This document shows positions 27,289-35,933 of a stretch of DNA of 64,000 bases, one piece after another. The notes beneath the pieces are model-generated. The model worked only from the letters and a program-made list of their open reading frames with translations. It was not told the DNA's origin and made no database searches. The DNA is from G965214625 sp965214625 (lineage in GTDB: Bacteria > Pseudomonadota > Gammaproteobacteria > Arenicellales > Poriferihabitantaceae), in assembly GCA_965214625.1 (NCBI GenBank), contig OZ243962.1, forward strand, positions 1,736,001 to 1,800,000. The letters run 5' to 3'. The number at the start of each line of letters is the position of its first letter. Position 1 is the stretch's first letter. Made by a program: the position numbers and the translations under genes.

Positions 27289-27730
27289 TTTTCGGTTTGC
27301 GGACAATGAGTGATTCGTCAGGACGAGAAGCGTGGATGCTGTCTGTGTTTGAGACCGGTGTCATCCGTGCCCAAGTGTCAATTTTCAGCACGGAGTCCAC
27401 GCACCGTCACCCCGGTTTGGTTGCTCGACTCTAATGATAACCCGTAAGTCTACCAAAGAAACTCATACCCTACGCGTCATGATAAATCCACGACCTGTAG
27501 AGCAACCGAATACCGTTTCGTCATCGTCTACCGTCGCGGCATGTTGAGCCAGAGGCAACCCAGCCAACGGATTCAAATGAGACCTGGACAAACTATCCCA
27601 GTCAAGCCTACACCGATCAGTCATTTGTGGCAAAACCGAGGGCCAAGCGCGTCGCACACTAAAACTAAGTATCGCCGGATAGAAGATGACGGTGAGTGAT
27701 GGACGGGCCGGACGGATTCTCTGCATGGCG
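27289..27730. other. Gap without a recognisable gene
   Basis: No supported frame between the PhyH gene and the tRNA terminator. Confidence 0.4.
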
Positions 27731-27761
27731 AAAAAGTCAGAAAACCGTCTGCTGTACGGTT
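27731..27761 (-). terminator. Rho-independent terminator of the tRNA-Gly gene
   Basis: On the minus strand AACCGT and ACGGTT form a 6-bp stem around a 7-base loop (27743-27761), followed by a T-rich stretch that includes TTTTT. It starts 18 bases past the 3' end of the tRNA, the right place for its terminator. Confidence 0.6.
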
Positions 27762-27778
27762 GATCAATCGAAAAACGG

Positions 27779-27852
27779 TGGAGCGGGAGACGGGGATCGA
27801 ACCCGCATTATCAGCTTGGGAAGCTGAGGTTCTACCATTGAACTACACCCGC
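27779..27852 (-). tRNA. tRNA-Gly (anticodon CCC)
   Basis: A 74-base cloverleaf including an encoded CCA end. The D arm contains TAGTTCAATGG, the anticodon arm is TCAGC-TTCCCAA-GCTGA with anticodon CCC (reads GGG), and the T arm contains GGTTCGATCCC. The acceptor stem GCGGGTG/CTCCCGC has one U-U mismatch at the sixth pair. The overall sequence closely resembles E. coli glyU. The gene stands alone and is followed by its own terminator. Confidence 0.93.
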
Positions 27853-28411
27853 TTGGGGTTGAAGAAGTATATTACATTTGGACGATTGGGTGTCGCTGAT
27901 GGGTTGATGGCTGGACATGGCGGCATACCGGCCCAAGCCGCTATTTTTGGGGTAGTTTTGGCGTGAAAGGCCAAAGACGACAGGGTTGCATTTGGAATGA
28001 GAGGGCAAGAGCGTAACATGGGGCATAGAGTATGGGGTGAGTCGCACTACGCCCAGGCGTATCATCTATCAGGTGACCTGTTATCCGCCGCATTGATGCC
28101 CGGCCATTTCGCGAGACAACGATACCGAGAAGCCCCATTATTTCTGATCTGCGGCACCGTCATTGAGTCTGTTACGACAGTGGCCACTGGACCGGCATGG
28201 GGATACGACTGGATCACACCGCCCAATCAAGTTTCTTCGAAACCGGACCGTTCTATTTTCGCCTAACAGCAATTGAACTTGAAAAACACCCTGTCGAGAC
28301 CGAAAATAATACCCTGTTGGCCGGTTTATGAAATAGACGAGTTAGGGGTAACGTGTTGCAGGGAATCTGACGTGACCGACCAATTTGTTTTCATCGGTGA
28401 GAGAACCACGA
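27853..28411. other. Gap without a recognisable gene
   Basis: Upstream of the tRNA-Gly gene (minus) and of the sterol-desaturase-family gene (plus). Short frames exist but have no family features. Promoters for both genes should lie here; none was clearly recognised. Confidence 0.4.
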
Positions 28412-29407
28412 ATGAAGAACAGATCAACATCGAAGCATCGCAAAACTTGGCACTATATTCCGCCACTTCCACTGACCCAGGCACCTTATTTCGAATGGCC
28501 GTTCAGTGGGGCAGAAAGCGTGAAATATCTGTACCAAATCTGGCGTCCGTTCAATCAGCGGTTTTTGATGCTGGTGTTGGCGATCGTTGCCTGGATATGG
28601 TTTACACCATCACTGGAGCGTACGGTGAATTTCGAGTGGCGTTGGATGCTTGAAGTCGGTCTTAGAAATTTTTTCATTGTCCTGGTGGTGGCCGGCGGAC
28701 TGCATCTGATGCTGTTTACATTTCGCAGGCAGGCGGATGATTTTCGCTATGACAATCGGCCACTGGCCAGGCATTCGAAGATATTTCATTTCAATCATCA
28801 GGTCTGGGACAACATGTTCTGGACATTGTGCGGTGCGGTACCGGTGGGAACGTTGTGGGAATGCGTATTGCTTTGGGCTTATGCCAATGGCCATGCGACG
28901 CTGATTTCTTTTTCTGAACACCCGATTTGGTTTGTTGGACTGATGCTCTTGATTCCGATTTGGAGTGGATTTCATTTTTACTGGACCCACCGCTTGTTGC
29001 ATACCCGACCGTTGTACCGGTGGATTCACTCATGGCATCATAAAAACGTCAATGTTGGCCCTTGGTCCGGTCATGCCATGCATCCCGTGGAACATGTCAT
29101 TCTGTATTCTGATCTGGCGCTGTATGTTCTGATTGCCAGTCATCCGATCCATGTTATTTTTAATGCAATGCTGCATACCATAGCGGGCCCGACTTCCCAT
29201 TGTGGTTATGAGAAAGTGCGACTGATCCGGGGGGTCAGTCTACAGCTTGGTGATTTTATGCACCAGTTGCACCACCGGTTTATTGACTGTAATTACGGTT
29301 CTGCCGAAACACCTTGGGATAAGGTATTTGGTAGTTTCCATGATGGAACCCCGCAAGGCGATCGTTATATTGATGAACGGCGCCGATGTCTGTATGGGCG
29401 CAAGTGA
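28412..29407 (+). CDS. Sterol desaturase/fatty acid hydroxylase superfamily protein
   Basis: A 331-residue membrane protein from the ATG at 28412, preceded by GAGAG. It has several hydrophobic helices and the di-iron histidine boxes of the superfamily: HRLLH, HSWHH, and HQLHHRFIDCNYG near the C-terminus. Such enzymes hydroxylate or desaturate lipids at the inner membrane using O2. Bacterial members act on sterol-like, carotenoid or fatty acyl substrates, and the specific one is unknown. The frame is open to 28385. The gene stands alone. Confidence 0.8.
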   Translation: MKNRSTSKHRKTWHYIPPLPLTQAPYFEWPFSGAESVKYLYQIWRPFNQRFLMLVLAIVAWIWFTPSLERTVNFEWRWMLEVGLRNFFIVLVVAGGLHLMLFTFRRQADDFRYDNRPLARHSKIFHFNHQVWDNMFWTLCGAVPVGTLWECVLLWAYANGHATLISFSEHPIWFVGLMLLIPIWSGFHFYWTHRLLHTRPLYRWIHSWHHKNVNVGPWSGHAMHPVEHVILYSDLALYVLIASHPIHVIFNAMLHTIAGPTSHCGYEKVRLIRGVSLQLGDFMHQLHHRFIDCNYGSAETPWDKVFGSFHDGTPQGDRYIDERRRCLYGRK

Positions 29408-29720
29408 CATGCAATGTTGACATGAGAATGCTCACGTATAAAACACCGTCTGAAGTGTTTGCAACCCTGACCAACGAATTTTCCGGTCAGCACAGTCGAC
29501 AGCCGCAATACGCTGTCTTGGCGGGCGCAAAGGCGTTGCAGTGTGACAAGAACAATCTGCGCACAACCAGCAAACACGGCACCGGGCTTATCGTGAGTTG
29601 AAAACGTGCTTGACGGTCAGTCAAAAGCGCGATCAGGATGCATTGTTGCGACGGGTGTTTCCCCGGGAGAAGTGTGGTTTGACAGGGGTGATAACAGGGC
29701 GGCAGAGGCGGGTATTTGTT
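29408..29720. other. Gap without a recognisable gene
   Basis: Region between convergent genes. No supported frame and no clear terminator. Confidence 0.4.
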
Positions 29721-30452
29721 TCACCAAGGCTCAATCATCGTCCTTACATCCAGTTCGAATGTCCAGGCTTGTTTTGGCTGGCGGTGCAGATACCAGTAGG
29801 CTTCTGCCAGTCCTTCTAGGGAAATGAGCTGTTCTTGCCTGTCACGCATTGCGGGGAATCGCGTCAGTATCTTGTCCCCAGCGATTCCGCCGTCAATGAT
29901 CACATGGCCCACATGCAGGCCTTTTGGCCCATATTCCTTGGCGAGCGCCTGAGCAAAAGTCCGCAAGGCAGATTTGGCTGAATTGAACGCACCGAAACCG
30001 GCCTTGCCCCGTCGCGACGCACTCGCACCGGTAAAAAGCAGTGTACCGCCATCAGGCAACATCCGCCTTGCGGTCTCACGGCCAAATAAGAACCCACCAA
30101 AACATCCGACACGCCAAGCCCTTTCAAAGTAATCAGCTTCCATCTGGGCAATGTGTCCGGGCATGTTGTTGCCGACATTGTAAACCGCCAAATCAAAACG
30201 CCCTTTCCCGGTATGCTGTACCGCATCAAAAAGTGCGATGACCTTTTTTTCTTGCGTCGCATCGCAAGTAATGGGCGTTGCAGTGCCTCCACGGGTTTCA
30301 ATCCGGCTAGCGACAGCCGCAATTTTTTTCTGGGATCTTCCACTGATGAAAACGTGATAGCCTTCGTCGGCGAACCGTTTGCACAGCGCACCGCCCAATC
30401 CGTTCTCAGGCCCCACTCCAAGCACCAGCGCTTTGGGTTTGTGTTTGGGCAT
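29721..30452 (-). CDS. Short-chain dehydrogenase/reductase-like protein lacking the catalytic Tyr
   Basis: A 243-residue SDR fold. The nucleotide-binding motif is GVGPENGLGG (residues 12-21) and the strand 4 motif NVGNN. The active-site Ser is present in TGASAS (about 144), and Lys is at 160, but the Tyr of the Y-x3-K motif is Phe at 156 (GAFNSAK). Loss of the phenolic proton donor usually lowers or removes classical oxidoreductase activity, so the protein may have another activity or be a binding protein. The start is ATG at 30452. It is divergent from the corrinoid methyl-transfer genes. Confidence 0.75.
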   Translation of the reverse strand: MPKHKPKALVLGVGPENGLGGALCKRFADEGYHVFISGRSQKKIAAVASRIETRGGTATPITCDATQEKKVIALFDAVQHTGKGRFDLAVYNVGNNMPGHIAQMEADYFERAWRVGCFGGFLFGRETARRMLPDGGTLLFTGASASRRGKAGFGAFNSAKSALRTFAQALAKEYGPKGLHVGHVIIDGGIAGDKILTRFPAMRDRQEQLISLEGLAEAYWYLHRQPKQAWTFELDVRTMIEPW

Positions 30453-30830
30453 ATTTAAGTCTCTTTGATGAGCCGCTTGGTATTATCGCACAGCGAAACG
30501 AGCAGTCATAACACGACACTGGGATGTCGTGGTCCGGCAGGATAGCAGATTATGGCAAAGACGGTGGGTCTATAGACAAGCCGGACGGACTTGCCTGTAT
30601 GGCCATTCAGTGTTTCCGGCGCCCGGCAAAATTGCATTTGCGTTGTTTTTTTGTCCAAAGGCTGTTTCTGTGGACCTCGTTTTGGCTAAAATAATGTCGT
30701 CAGAATGATACCTCGCGTCGTAACGAGGTTAGAATTGGTAACAATTTGATTTGTATAGTAGTTGTCCGGCGAATAAAGTGACGGCATCCGCGGCATGGCT
30801 GATAGAAACTCTTGATGACAGGATTTGATA
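30453..30830. other. Divergent intergenic region upstream of the corrinoid protein gene
   Basis: No gene. ACCTCG (30710-30715) and CGAGGT (30724-30729) form a 6-bp inverted repeat with an 8-base loop about 100 bases before the corrinoid gene, followed by an A+T-rich stretch with TATAGT. This is the likely control region for the methyl-transfer operon. No sequence resembling a cobalamin riboswitch B12-box was recognised. Confidence 0.35.
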
Positions 30831-31529
30831 ATGGTAGATGAAAATTTCGATGATGATCTGGATTTGTCCACATTGCCGGATGATGAACTGGTCGAGCAGA
30901 TGCATGACGATCTTTATGATGGTCTAAGAGAAGAGATCATTGAAGGAACAAATATTTTACTGGAGCGTGGCTGGGCGGCGACCAAAGTGCTGGATGAGGC
31001 CCTAGTGGAAGGAATGCGTATTGTCGGGATCGATTTTAGAGATGGCATCCTGTTTGTCCCCGAAGTGCTCATGTCGGCCAACGCAATGAAAGGAGGGATG
31101 GAGATTTTGCGTCCGCTGTTAGCGGAAACCGGGGCCCAACCGATTGGTAAAATGGTTATCGGTACGGTCAAAGGGGACATCCATGACATTGGAAAAAATT
31201 TGGTGGGGATGATGATGGAAGGAGCCGGTTTTGAAGTCATTGATCTGGGCATTGACAATCCGGTCGAGAATTATCTCGATGCCATTGAGCAACACAAGCC
31301 CGACATTTTAGGGATGTCAGCGTTGCTCACGACGACCATGCCCTATATGAAAGTGGTGATTGACACGCTGGTTGAAAGAGGTATTCGGGATGACTATATT
31401 GTGTTGGTCGGGGGAGCGCCACTCAATGAAGAATTCAGTGTGGCGATCGGTGCAGATGCATATTGCCGTGATGCGGCTGTGGCCGTGGAAATTGCGCAGG
31501 CAAAAATCACCGAGAAGCGCGCGGCCTGA
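30831..31529 (+). CDS. Corrinoid (B12)-binding methyl carrier protein
   Basis: A 232-residue protein from the ATG at 30831, which follows AGGA. It has the methionine-synthase-type helical cap (about residues 20-100) and a B12-binding Rossmann domain with the lower-ligand motif GDIHDIGKN, then MSALLTTTMPYMK and VGGAPLNEEF. This is the MtbC/MttC/MtgC layout. The cobalamin cofactor takes a methyl group from the MttB-family enzyme and passes it to the tetrahydrofolate methyltransferase. An acidic N-terminal stretch of about 25 residues (DENFDDDLDLSTLPDDELVEQ) precedes the cap. It leads the operon; the next gene starts 3 bases after its stop. Confidence 0.88.
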   Translation: MVDENFDDDLDLSTLPDDELVEQMHDDLYDGLREEIIEGTNILLERGWAATKVLDEALVEGMRIVGIDFRDGILFVPEVLMSANAMKGGMEILRPLLAETGAQPIGKMVIGTVKGDIHDIGKNLVGMMMEGAGFEVIDLGIDNPVENYLDAIEQHKPDILGMSALLTTTMPYMKVVIDTLVERGIRDDYIVLVGGAPLNEEFSVAIGADAYCRDAAVAVEIAQAKITEKRAA

Positions 31530-31531
31530 CT

Positions 31532-32191
31532 GTGAGTCGAGAGAGGCACATCGCTGAAAAGAGGCCGGTGTATTCTGTTTTAGTGATTGCCTGCGGAGCA
31601 CTGGCGCATGATTTGATTCGGATAAAGAATCTGAACCAATGGGATCATATGGACATACAGTGTTTGCCCGCAGAACTTCATAATCGGCCACAGCGTATCC
31701 CTGTTGCGGTGCAATCCAAGATTCGTGAATACCGTGACCAGTATCAAAACATATTCGTGGCTTATTCGGATTGTGGTACCGGCGGGCTGCTTGACAAAGT
31801 GCTGGAACAAGAGGGTGTCGAACGGTTGCCTGGCGCACACTGTTATGAAATGTTCTCCGGAAAGTCGACATTCAGCGCATTGCATGAAGCAGAATTAGGC
31901 ACGTTTTATCTGACCGACTTTCTGGTGCGTCATTTTGACCGATTAATTATAAAAGGGCTGGCGTTGAATAGGTATCCGGAGCTTAAGGAGGTCTATTTCA
32001 AGCACTATAAGAAACTGGTCTATCTTGCACAACTGGATGATGATGAGATTGATCAGAAAGCCCGGGCGGCGGCTGATTATCTCGGGTTGGGGTATCAGCG
32101 TCTCTATACCGGTGATCAATTTCTAGAGTCTGCGTTGTCCGTGAGAATCGCACGATCCGGTCAGCGCGATGGTGGCGTTCAATCTCTTTGA
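31532..32191 (+). CDS. DUF1638 family protein
   Basis: A 219-residue protein with VLVIACGALAHDLI near the start, AYSDCGTGGLLDKVLEQEGVERLPGAHCYEMFSG in the middle and FYLTDFLVRHFDRLIIKGL, which match DUF1638. Conserved Cys in ACGAL, DCGTGG and AHCYE suggest a metal or cofactor site. DUF1638 genes recur next to MttB and corrinoid genes, so a role in methyl transfer or cofactor handling is likely, but no function is established to my knowledge. The start is GTG at 31532, 2 bases after the upstream stop; its end overlaps the next gene by 4 bases. Confidence 0.75.
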   Translation: MSRERHIAEKRPVYSVLVIACGALAHDLIRIKNLNQWDHMDIQCLPAELHNRPQRIPVAVQSKIREYRDQYQNIFVAYSDCGTGGLLDKVLEQEGVERLPGAHCYEMFSGKSTFSALHEAELGTFYLTDFLVRHFDRLIIKGLALNRYPELKEVYFKHYKKLVYLAQLDDDEIDQKARAAADYLGLGYQRLYTGDQFLESALSVRIARSGQRDGGVQSL

Positions 32192-32502
32192 GAAGTCCAT
32201 TGGGCAAGTTAATCACAGTCTATTGGCGGGACATACCGGCTCAAGTCATTGCCAAAGCGCGGCGGCAGTCTGCCAAGGTTCCGCTTTCGGCACGTTTTGC
32301 CGATGCCATTGATCGCGCCGCCATGCGCGCGGGCAAAGGGAGTAGCGATGCGTATCTCGAAGAATGGAGAAGAGAGGCGATATCCTGTAGTGACGATTTG
32401 AAGGCCGAAGCCGAGGCGGCGGCTGAAAAAATCGAGAAAGCGTATGACAAAACACGGTTGCTCACCCTGATTCGAAATCATGGCAATGAATCAAAGGGAT
32501 GA
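32188..32502 (+). CDS. PF13769 'virulence factor' family small protein
   Basis: A protein of about 100 residues with LITVYWRDIPAQVIAKARR at the N-terminus and FADAIDRAAMRAGKGSSDAYLEEWRRE, the pattern of the PF13769 'virulence factor' family, followed by a charged helical tail rich in Ala, Glu and Lys. The family name does not describe its role. Homologues often sit in B12-dependent methyltransferase loci, as here. The TTG at 32188 overlaps the upstream stop by 4 bases, so translation is coupled; a TTG at 32200 is an alternative start. Function unknown. Confidence 0.68.
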   Translation: MRSPLGKLITVYWRDIPAQVIAKARRQSAKVPLSARFADAIDRAAMRAGKGSSDAYLEEWRREAISCSDDLKAEAEAAAEKIEKAYDKTRLLTLIRNHGNESKG

Positions 32503-32676
32503 CCATGCTGACCACTGACAGGATTGTACCAAGCGCACGCACCAAGTCCAGACGACAGGTTGGTTCATGAGACGTTGGACCGGCCACGATGACAGTGATA
32601 CGGCAAAACGAAAGTCCACGGGTTTCGGTACCCGGCGAATCCCCGCATAAATAACCATGTGTTTTGAGCAAATGGC

Positions 32677-33585
32677 ATGACAGATACGGTAGTCAGCTCG
32701 GCAACCAGGGAACTGAAGATCGGCTTTGATCATCCCTTCGTGATTATAGGGGAAAGGATCAACCCGACTGGCCGAAAGATATTGGCAGAGGAAATGAAGC
32801 ATGGAGACTATAGCCGGGTAGAAAGTGATGCGTGTGCACAGGTCGCCGCTGGCGCCCACATGCTGGATGTGAATGCCGGTATCCCGCTGGCTGATGAGCC
32901 CCGTATCCTGGCCGAAGCGGTTCAGTTGGTTCAGTCGATTACTGATGTCCCCCTGTCCATTGATTCCTCGATCGTTGCTGCCCTTGAGGCGGGACTGGAG
33001 GTGTACCAGGGCAAGCCATTGTTAAATTCAGTGACCGGTGAGGAAGAACGACTCGAAGTCGTATTGCCATTAGTCAAAAAGTACGGCGCAGCCGTCGTTG
33101 CCATCTCCAATGATGAAGCCGGTATTTCAGAAAATCCAGATGAACGTTTCGATGTTGCAAAGAAAATTGTGGAACGAGCGTCGGACCATGGCATTCATTA
33201 CAGCGATATCGTCGTGGATCCACTGGTGATGCCGGTCGGCGCAATCAACAGTGCAGGCAGACAGGTGATCCATCTGGTTAAGCGATTGAGAGAAGAACTC
33301 AAGGTGAACACGACCTGCGGGGCGTCGAATTTCAGTTTTGGTATCCCCAATAGGAAGGGGATGGATGCCCATTTTCTGAGCATGGCGATCGGGGCAGGCA
33401 TGACCTCAGCGATTACCAATCCGCTGCACGCCGAGGTGATGCAGGGTGTCATGAGTGCGGATGTCGTCATGGGGCATGATCATAATTGCGCGCGCTGGCT
33501 GAAAAAATACCGTCAACCCGTGGATGACATGGCCCGTACCGCTGGTGGCCGTAGCGGGGGGCGTAGAAGGCGCCGAGCCTCATAG
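32677..33585 (+). CDS. Methyltetrahydrofolate:corrinoid methyltransferase-like pterin-binding protein
   Basis: A 302-residue TIM-barrel protein of the dihydropteroate-synthase-like/MeTr group: IIGERINPTGRK at the N-terminus, MLDVNAGIP, PLSIDSS, LLNSVTGEEER, AISNDE and the FSFGIPNRKGMDAHFL segment. It would move the methyl group between the corrinoid protein and tetrahydrofolate, linking demethylation to one-carbon metabolism. The last 14 residues form a Gly/Arg tail (GGRSGGRRRRRAS) outside the barrel; related tails occur on the activator and MttB proteins of this locus. It follows the PF13769 gene after 174 bases. Confidence 0.85.
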   Translation: MTDTVVSSATRELKIGFDHPFVIIGERINPTGRKILAEEMKHGDYSRVESDACAQVAAGAHMLDVNAGIPLADEPRILAEAVQLVQSITDVPLSIDSSIVAALEAGLEVYQGKPLLNSVTGEEERLEVVLPLVKKYGAAVVAISNDEAGISENPDERFDVAKKIVERASDHGIHYSDIVVDPLVMPVGAINSAGRQVIHLVKRLREELKVNTTCGASNFSFGIPNRKGMDAHFLSMAIGAGMTSAITNPLHAEVMQGVMSADVVMGHDHNCARWLKKYRQPVDDMARTAGGRSGGRRRRRAS

Positions 33586-33807
33586 GGTCGAAACAAAGGA
33601 ATGCCCGTTGGTCTCGTTCGACTGGAGTCAGCTTGGAGGCCACAAGGCGATGCTTATTAGTGGCGGGTGGTCCTGGCGGCAGAAAGAGAAAGCGGATATG
33701 AACAGGTTTGCAGCAATCAGGGCCGGTTGCCCACTCTCCCCGGCGAATCAACAGTCAATGCCACTGCGTGATGGCAAGAATCATGGCCGTTGTCTGCCAG
33801 TAGTCCC

Positions 33808-35865
33808 ATGACGGGTCATTCAAAGACCATTCAGATTGTCTTTACCCCATCCGGAAAACGGGGAAAGGTGGTTTGTGGCAAGTCGGTTCTTGAAGCCGCA
33901 CAGCAGCTGGGTGTCGATCTGGACACCGTCTGTGGTGGTCGGGGGATATGTGATCGTTGTCAGATAGACCAGAGTATCGGTGATTTTGCCAAATTCGGCA
34001 TCCACTCCAAAGCCGAACATTTGTCTCCGTTGAGTTCGAGTGAGCGCGCGTTTTTCAAATCTGGCGTCTCGGCGCATCGTCGACTGGGGTGTCAGGCAAA
34101 GTTGTTGGGTGATGTGGTGATTGATGTCCCGCCGGAGAGTCAGGCCCATCGACAGGTGGTGCGCAAACGGGTTGACGTGCATAACATGACAGTGAATCCG
34201 GCCATCAAACTGTATTATGTCGAAGTGCCGGAACCCAACATGCATGATCCCAGCGGGGATTTGCAACGCCTGCTAGAGGCGCTTGAGTTTGAATGGGGAT
34301 TGATTGATGTGCAATGCGATTATCCTGTTCTGTGCCACCTGCAGACGGTCCTTCGTAACGGCCAGTGGAAGGTGACTTTGGCAGTCCATCAAGGAAAAGA
34401 CATCATTGCGGCCTGGCCGGGGTTGAAGCGGCAAGTCTATGGCATGGCGGTGGATGTGGGGTCGACCACCATCGCCGCGCATCTTTGTGATCTGGTGAGC
34501 GGTGAAATTGTGACCTCGGCAGGTCGCATGAATCCCCAGATCAGGTTCGGAGAAGATCTCATGAGTCGAGTGTCTTACGCCATGATGAATCCGGGCGGTG
34601 AAGCGGACATGACCAAGGCAGTACGGCAGGCGTTGCAAGGATTGATGGTCAACCTGGCTGAAGAAGCCAATATGGACCTCGGTGATCTGGTTGATGTCAC
34701 GCTCGTTGGTAACCCGGTGATGCATCATTTGCTGCTGGGCATTAACCCGATAGAACTGGGCGGTGCGCCGTTTGCATTGGCGACGGATCAGGCGATGAAC
34801 CTAAAGGCCTCTGACTTGGAACTGAAGGCCAGTCCCGGGTGTCGGGTGTATCTGCTGCCCTGTATCGCGGGCCATGTGGGGGCAGATGCCGCTGCCGCTG
34901 TCCTTTCCGAGGCGCCTCATGATCGGGAGGAATTGACCTTGCTTGTGGATGTCGGAACCAATGCGGAAATTGTGTTGGGCAACCGCAAGAAAATGGTTGC
35001 AGCGTCGAGTCCTACCGGACCGGCGTTTGAAGGGGCACAGATCAGCGGAGGGCAGCGTGCCGCGCCGGGTGCCATTGAGAGAGTGAGAATTGACAAACAA
35101 ACCCTGGAGCCGAAGTTCAGAGTCATCGGTTCGGACAAGTGGTCTGATGAAAAGGGTTTCAAGGAGTCGACCGGCTCGACAGGTATTACCGGCATCTGCG
35201 GGTCAGGCATTATCGAAGTGATTGCAGAGATGTACTTGGCGGGACTGATCAAACCGGATGGGATAATCGACGGATCGTTTGCACAAAAGACAGACCGTGT
35301 TGTTGAGGACAAAAAAACATGGAGTTATGTGTTATGTAACGACAATCAGGTCAACGTGTTGATCACGCAGAATGATGTCCGGGCCATTCAGCTGGCAAAG
35401 GCGGCACTGTTTGCAGGCGCCCGGTTGCTGATGGACAAGCTCAAGATTGATTCGGTTGATCGTATTCGTCTGGCGGGCGCTTTCGGCGCGCACATTGATG
35501 TGAAGTACGCCATGGTCTTAGGTATGATTCCTGATTGTCGGTTAGAACATGTGACTGCAGCGGGCAATGCCGCCGGGACCGGCGCCGTGATTGCCCTTCT
35601 TGATGTTGATGCCCGAGAGGAAGTGGAGTCGCTGGTCAAACAAATTCAGAAAGTGGAAACTGCGGTTGAACCCAGGTTCCAGGATTATTTTGTGGAGGCA
35701 TTGGCCATTCCACACAAGACAGCGGATTTTGCAAATCTCAAGAAAGCGGTCAGTTTACCGGAACCTGCCCGGATTCTTATGGAGGGCAGTCATCGTGGGC
35801 GGAGGGGCGGCCGAAGAAAACGAAGTTATAACAAGACGCTTGGGGAGGATAAAACTGAATCGTGA
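33808..35865 (+). CDS. Corrinoid reductive activator (RACE): 2Fe-2S ferredoxin plus ASKHA domain
   Basis: A 685-residue protein from the ATG at 33808 (the frame opens at 33790). The N-terminal ferredoxin domain has Cys at 42, 48, 51 and 95 (CGGRGICDRC..LGCQ). A linker leads to an actin-like ATPase domain with VDVGSTTIAAHL, LVDVGTNAEIVLG and GNAAGTGAV (DUF4445/RACE). RACE proteins use ATP and low-potential electrons to return inactive Co(II) corrinoid to Co(I) on the methyl carrier. The C-terminal tail carries RGRRGGRRKR (residues about 663-672). It belongs to the methyl-transfer locus and follows the pterin-binding gene after about 220 bases. Confidence 0.87.
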   Translation: MTGHSKTIQIVFTPSGKRGKVVCGKSVLEAAQQLGVDLDTVCGGRGICDRCQIDQSIGDFAKFGIHSKAEHLSPLSSSERAFFKSGVSAHRRLGCQAKLLGDVVIDVPPESQAHRQVVRKRVDVHNMTVNPAIKLYYVEVPEPNMHDPSGDLQRLLEALEFEWGLIDVQCDYPVLCHLQTVLRNGQWKVTLAVHQGKDIIAAWPGLKRQVYGMAVDVGSTTIAAHLCDLVSGEIVTSAGRMNPQIRFGEDLMSRVSYAMMNPGGEADMTKAVRQALQGLMVNLAEEANMDLGDLVDVTLVGNPVMHHLLLGINPIELGGAPFALATDQAMNLKASDLELKASPGCRVYLLPCIAGHVGADAAAAVLSEAPHDREELTLLVDVGTNAEIVLGNRKKMVAASSPTGPAFEGAQISGGQRAAPGAIERVRIDKQTLEPKFRVIGSDKWSDEKGFKESTGSTGITGICGSGIIEVIAEMYLAGLIKPDGIIDGSFAQKTDRVVEDKKTWSYVLCNDNQVNVLITQNDVRAIQLAKAALFAGARLLMDKLKIDSVDRIRLAGAFGAHIDVKYAMVLGMIPDCRLEHVTAAGNAAGTGAVIALLDVDAREEVESLVKQIQKVETAVEPRFQDYFVEALAIPHKTADFANLKKAVSLPEPARILMEGSHRGRRGGRRKRSYNKTLGEDKTES

Positions 35866-35933
35866 CGGAACAGTGCATTTAACGCCATCCCTTCCCTGTC
35901 GAGCCGTTTATCAATGATGATCGGTATAAAAAT

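Noticed and set aside
27760..27966. Frame with the start of a typical 'METGIEPALSAWEAEVLPLN'-like product
   Set aside because: This is the antisense reading of the tRNA-Gly gene, a well-known false protein in databases.
30453..30830. Cobalamin riboswitch ahead of the corrinoid operon
   Set aside because: No B12-box-like conserved core was recognised; only a short hairpin is present.
32188..32502. A virulence role for the PF13769 protein
   Set aside because: Only the family name suggests it; the operon context is methyl transfer.
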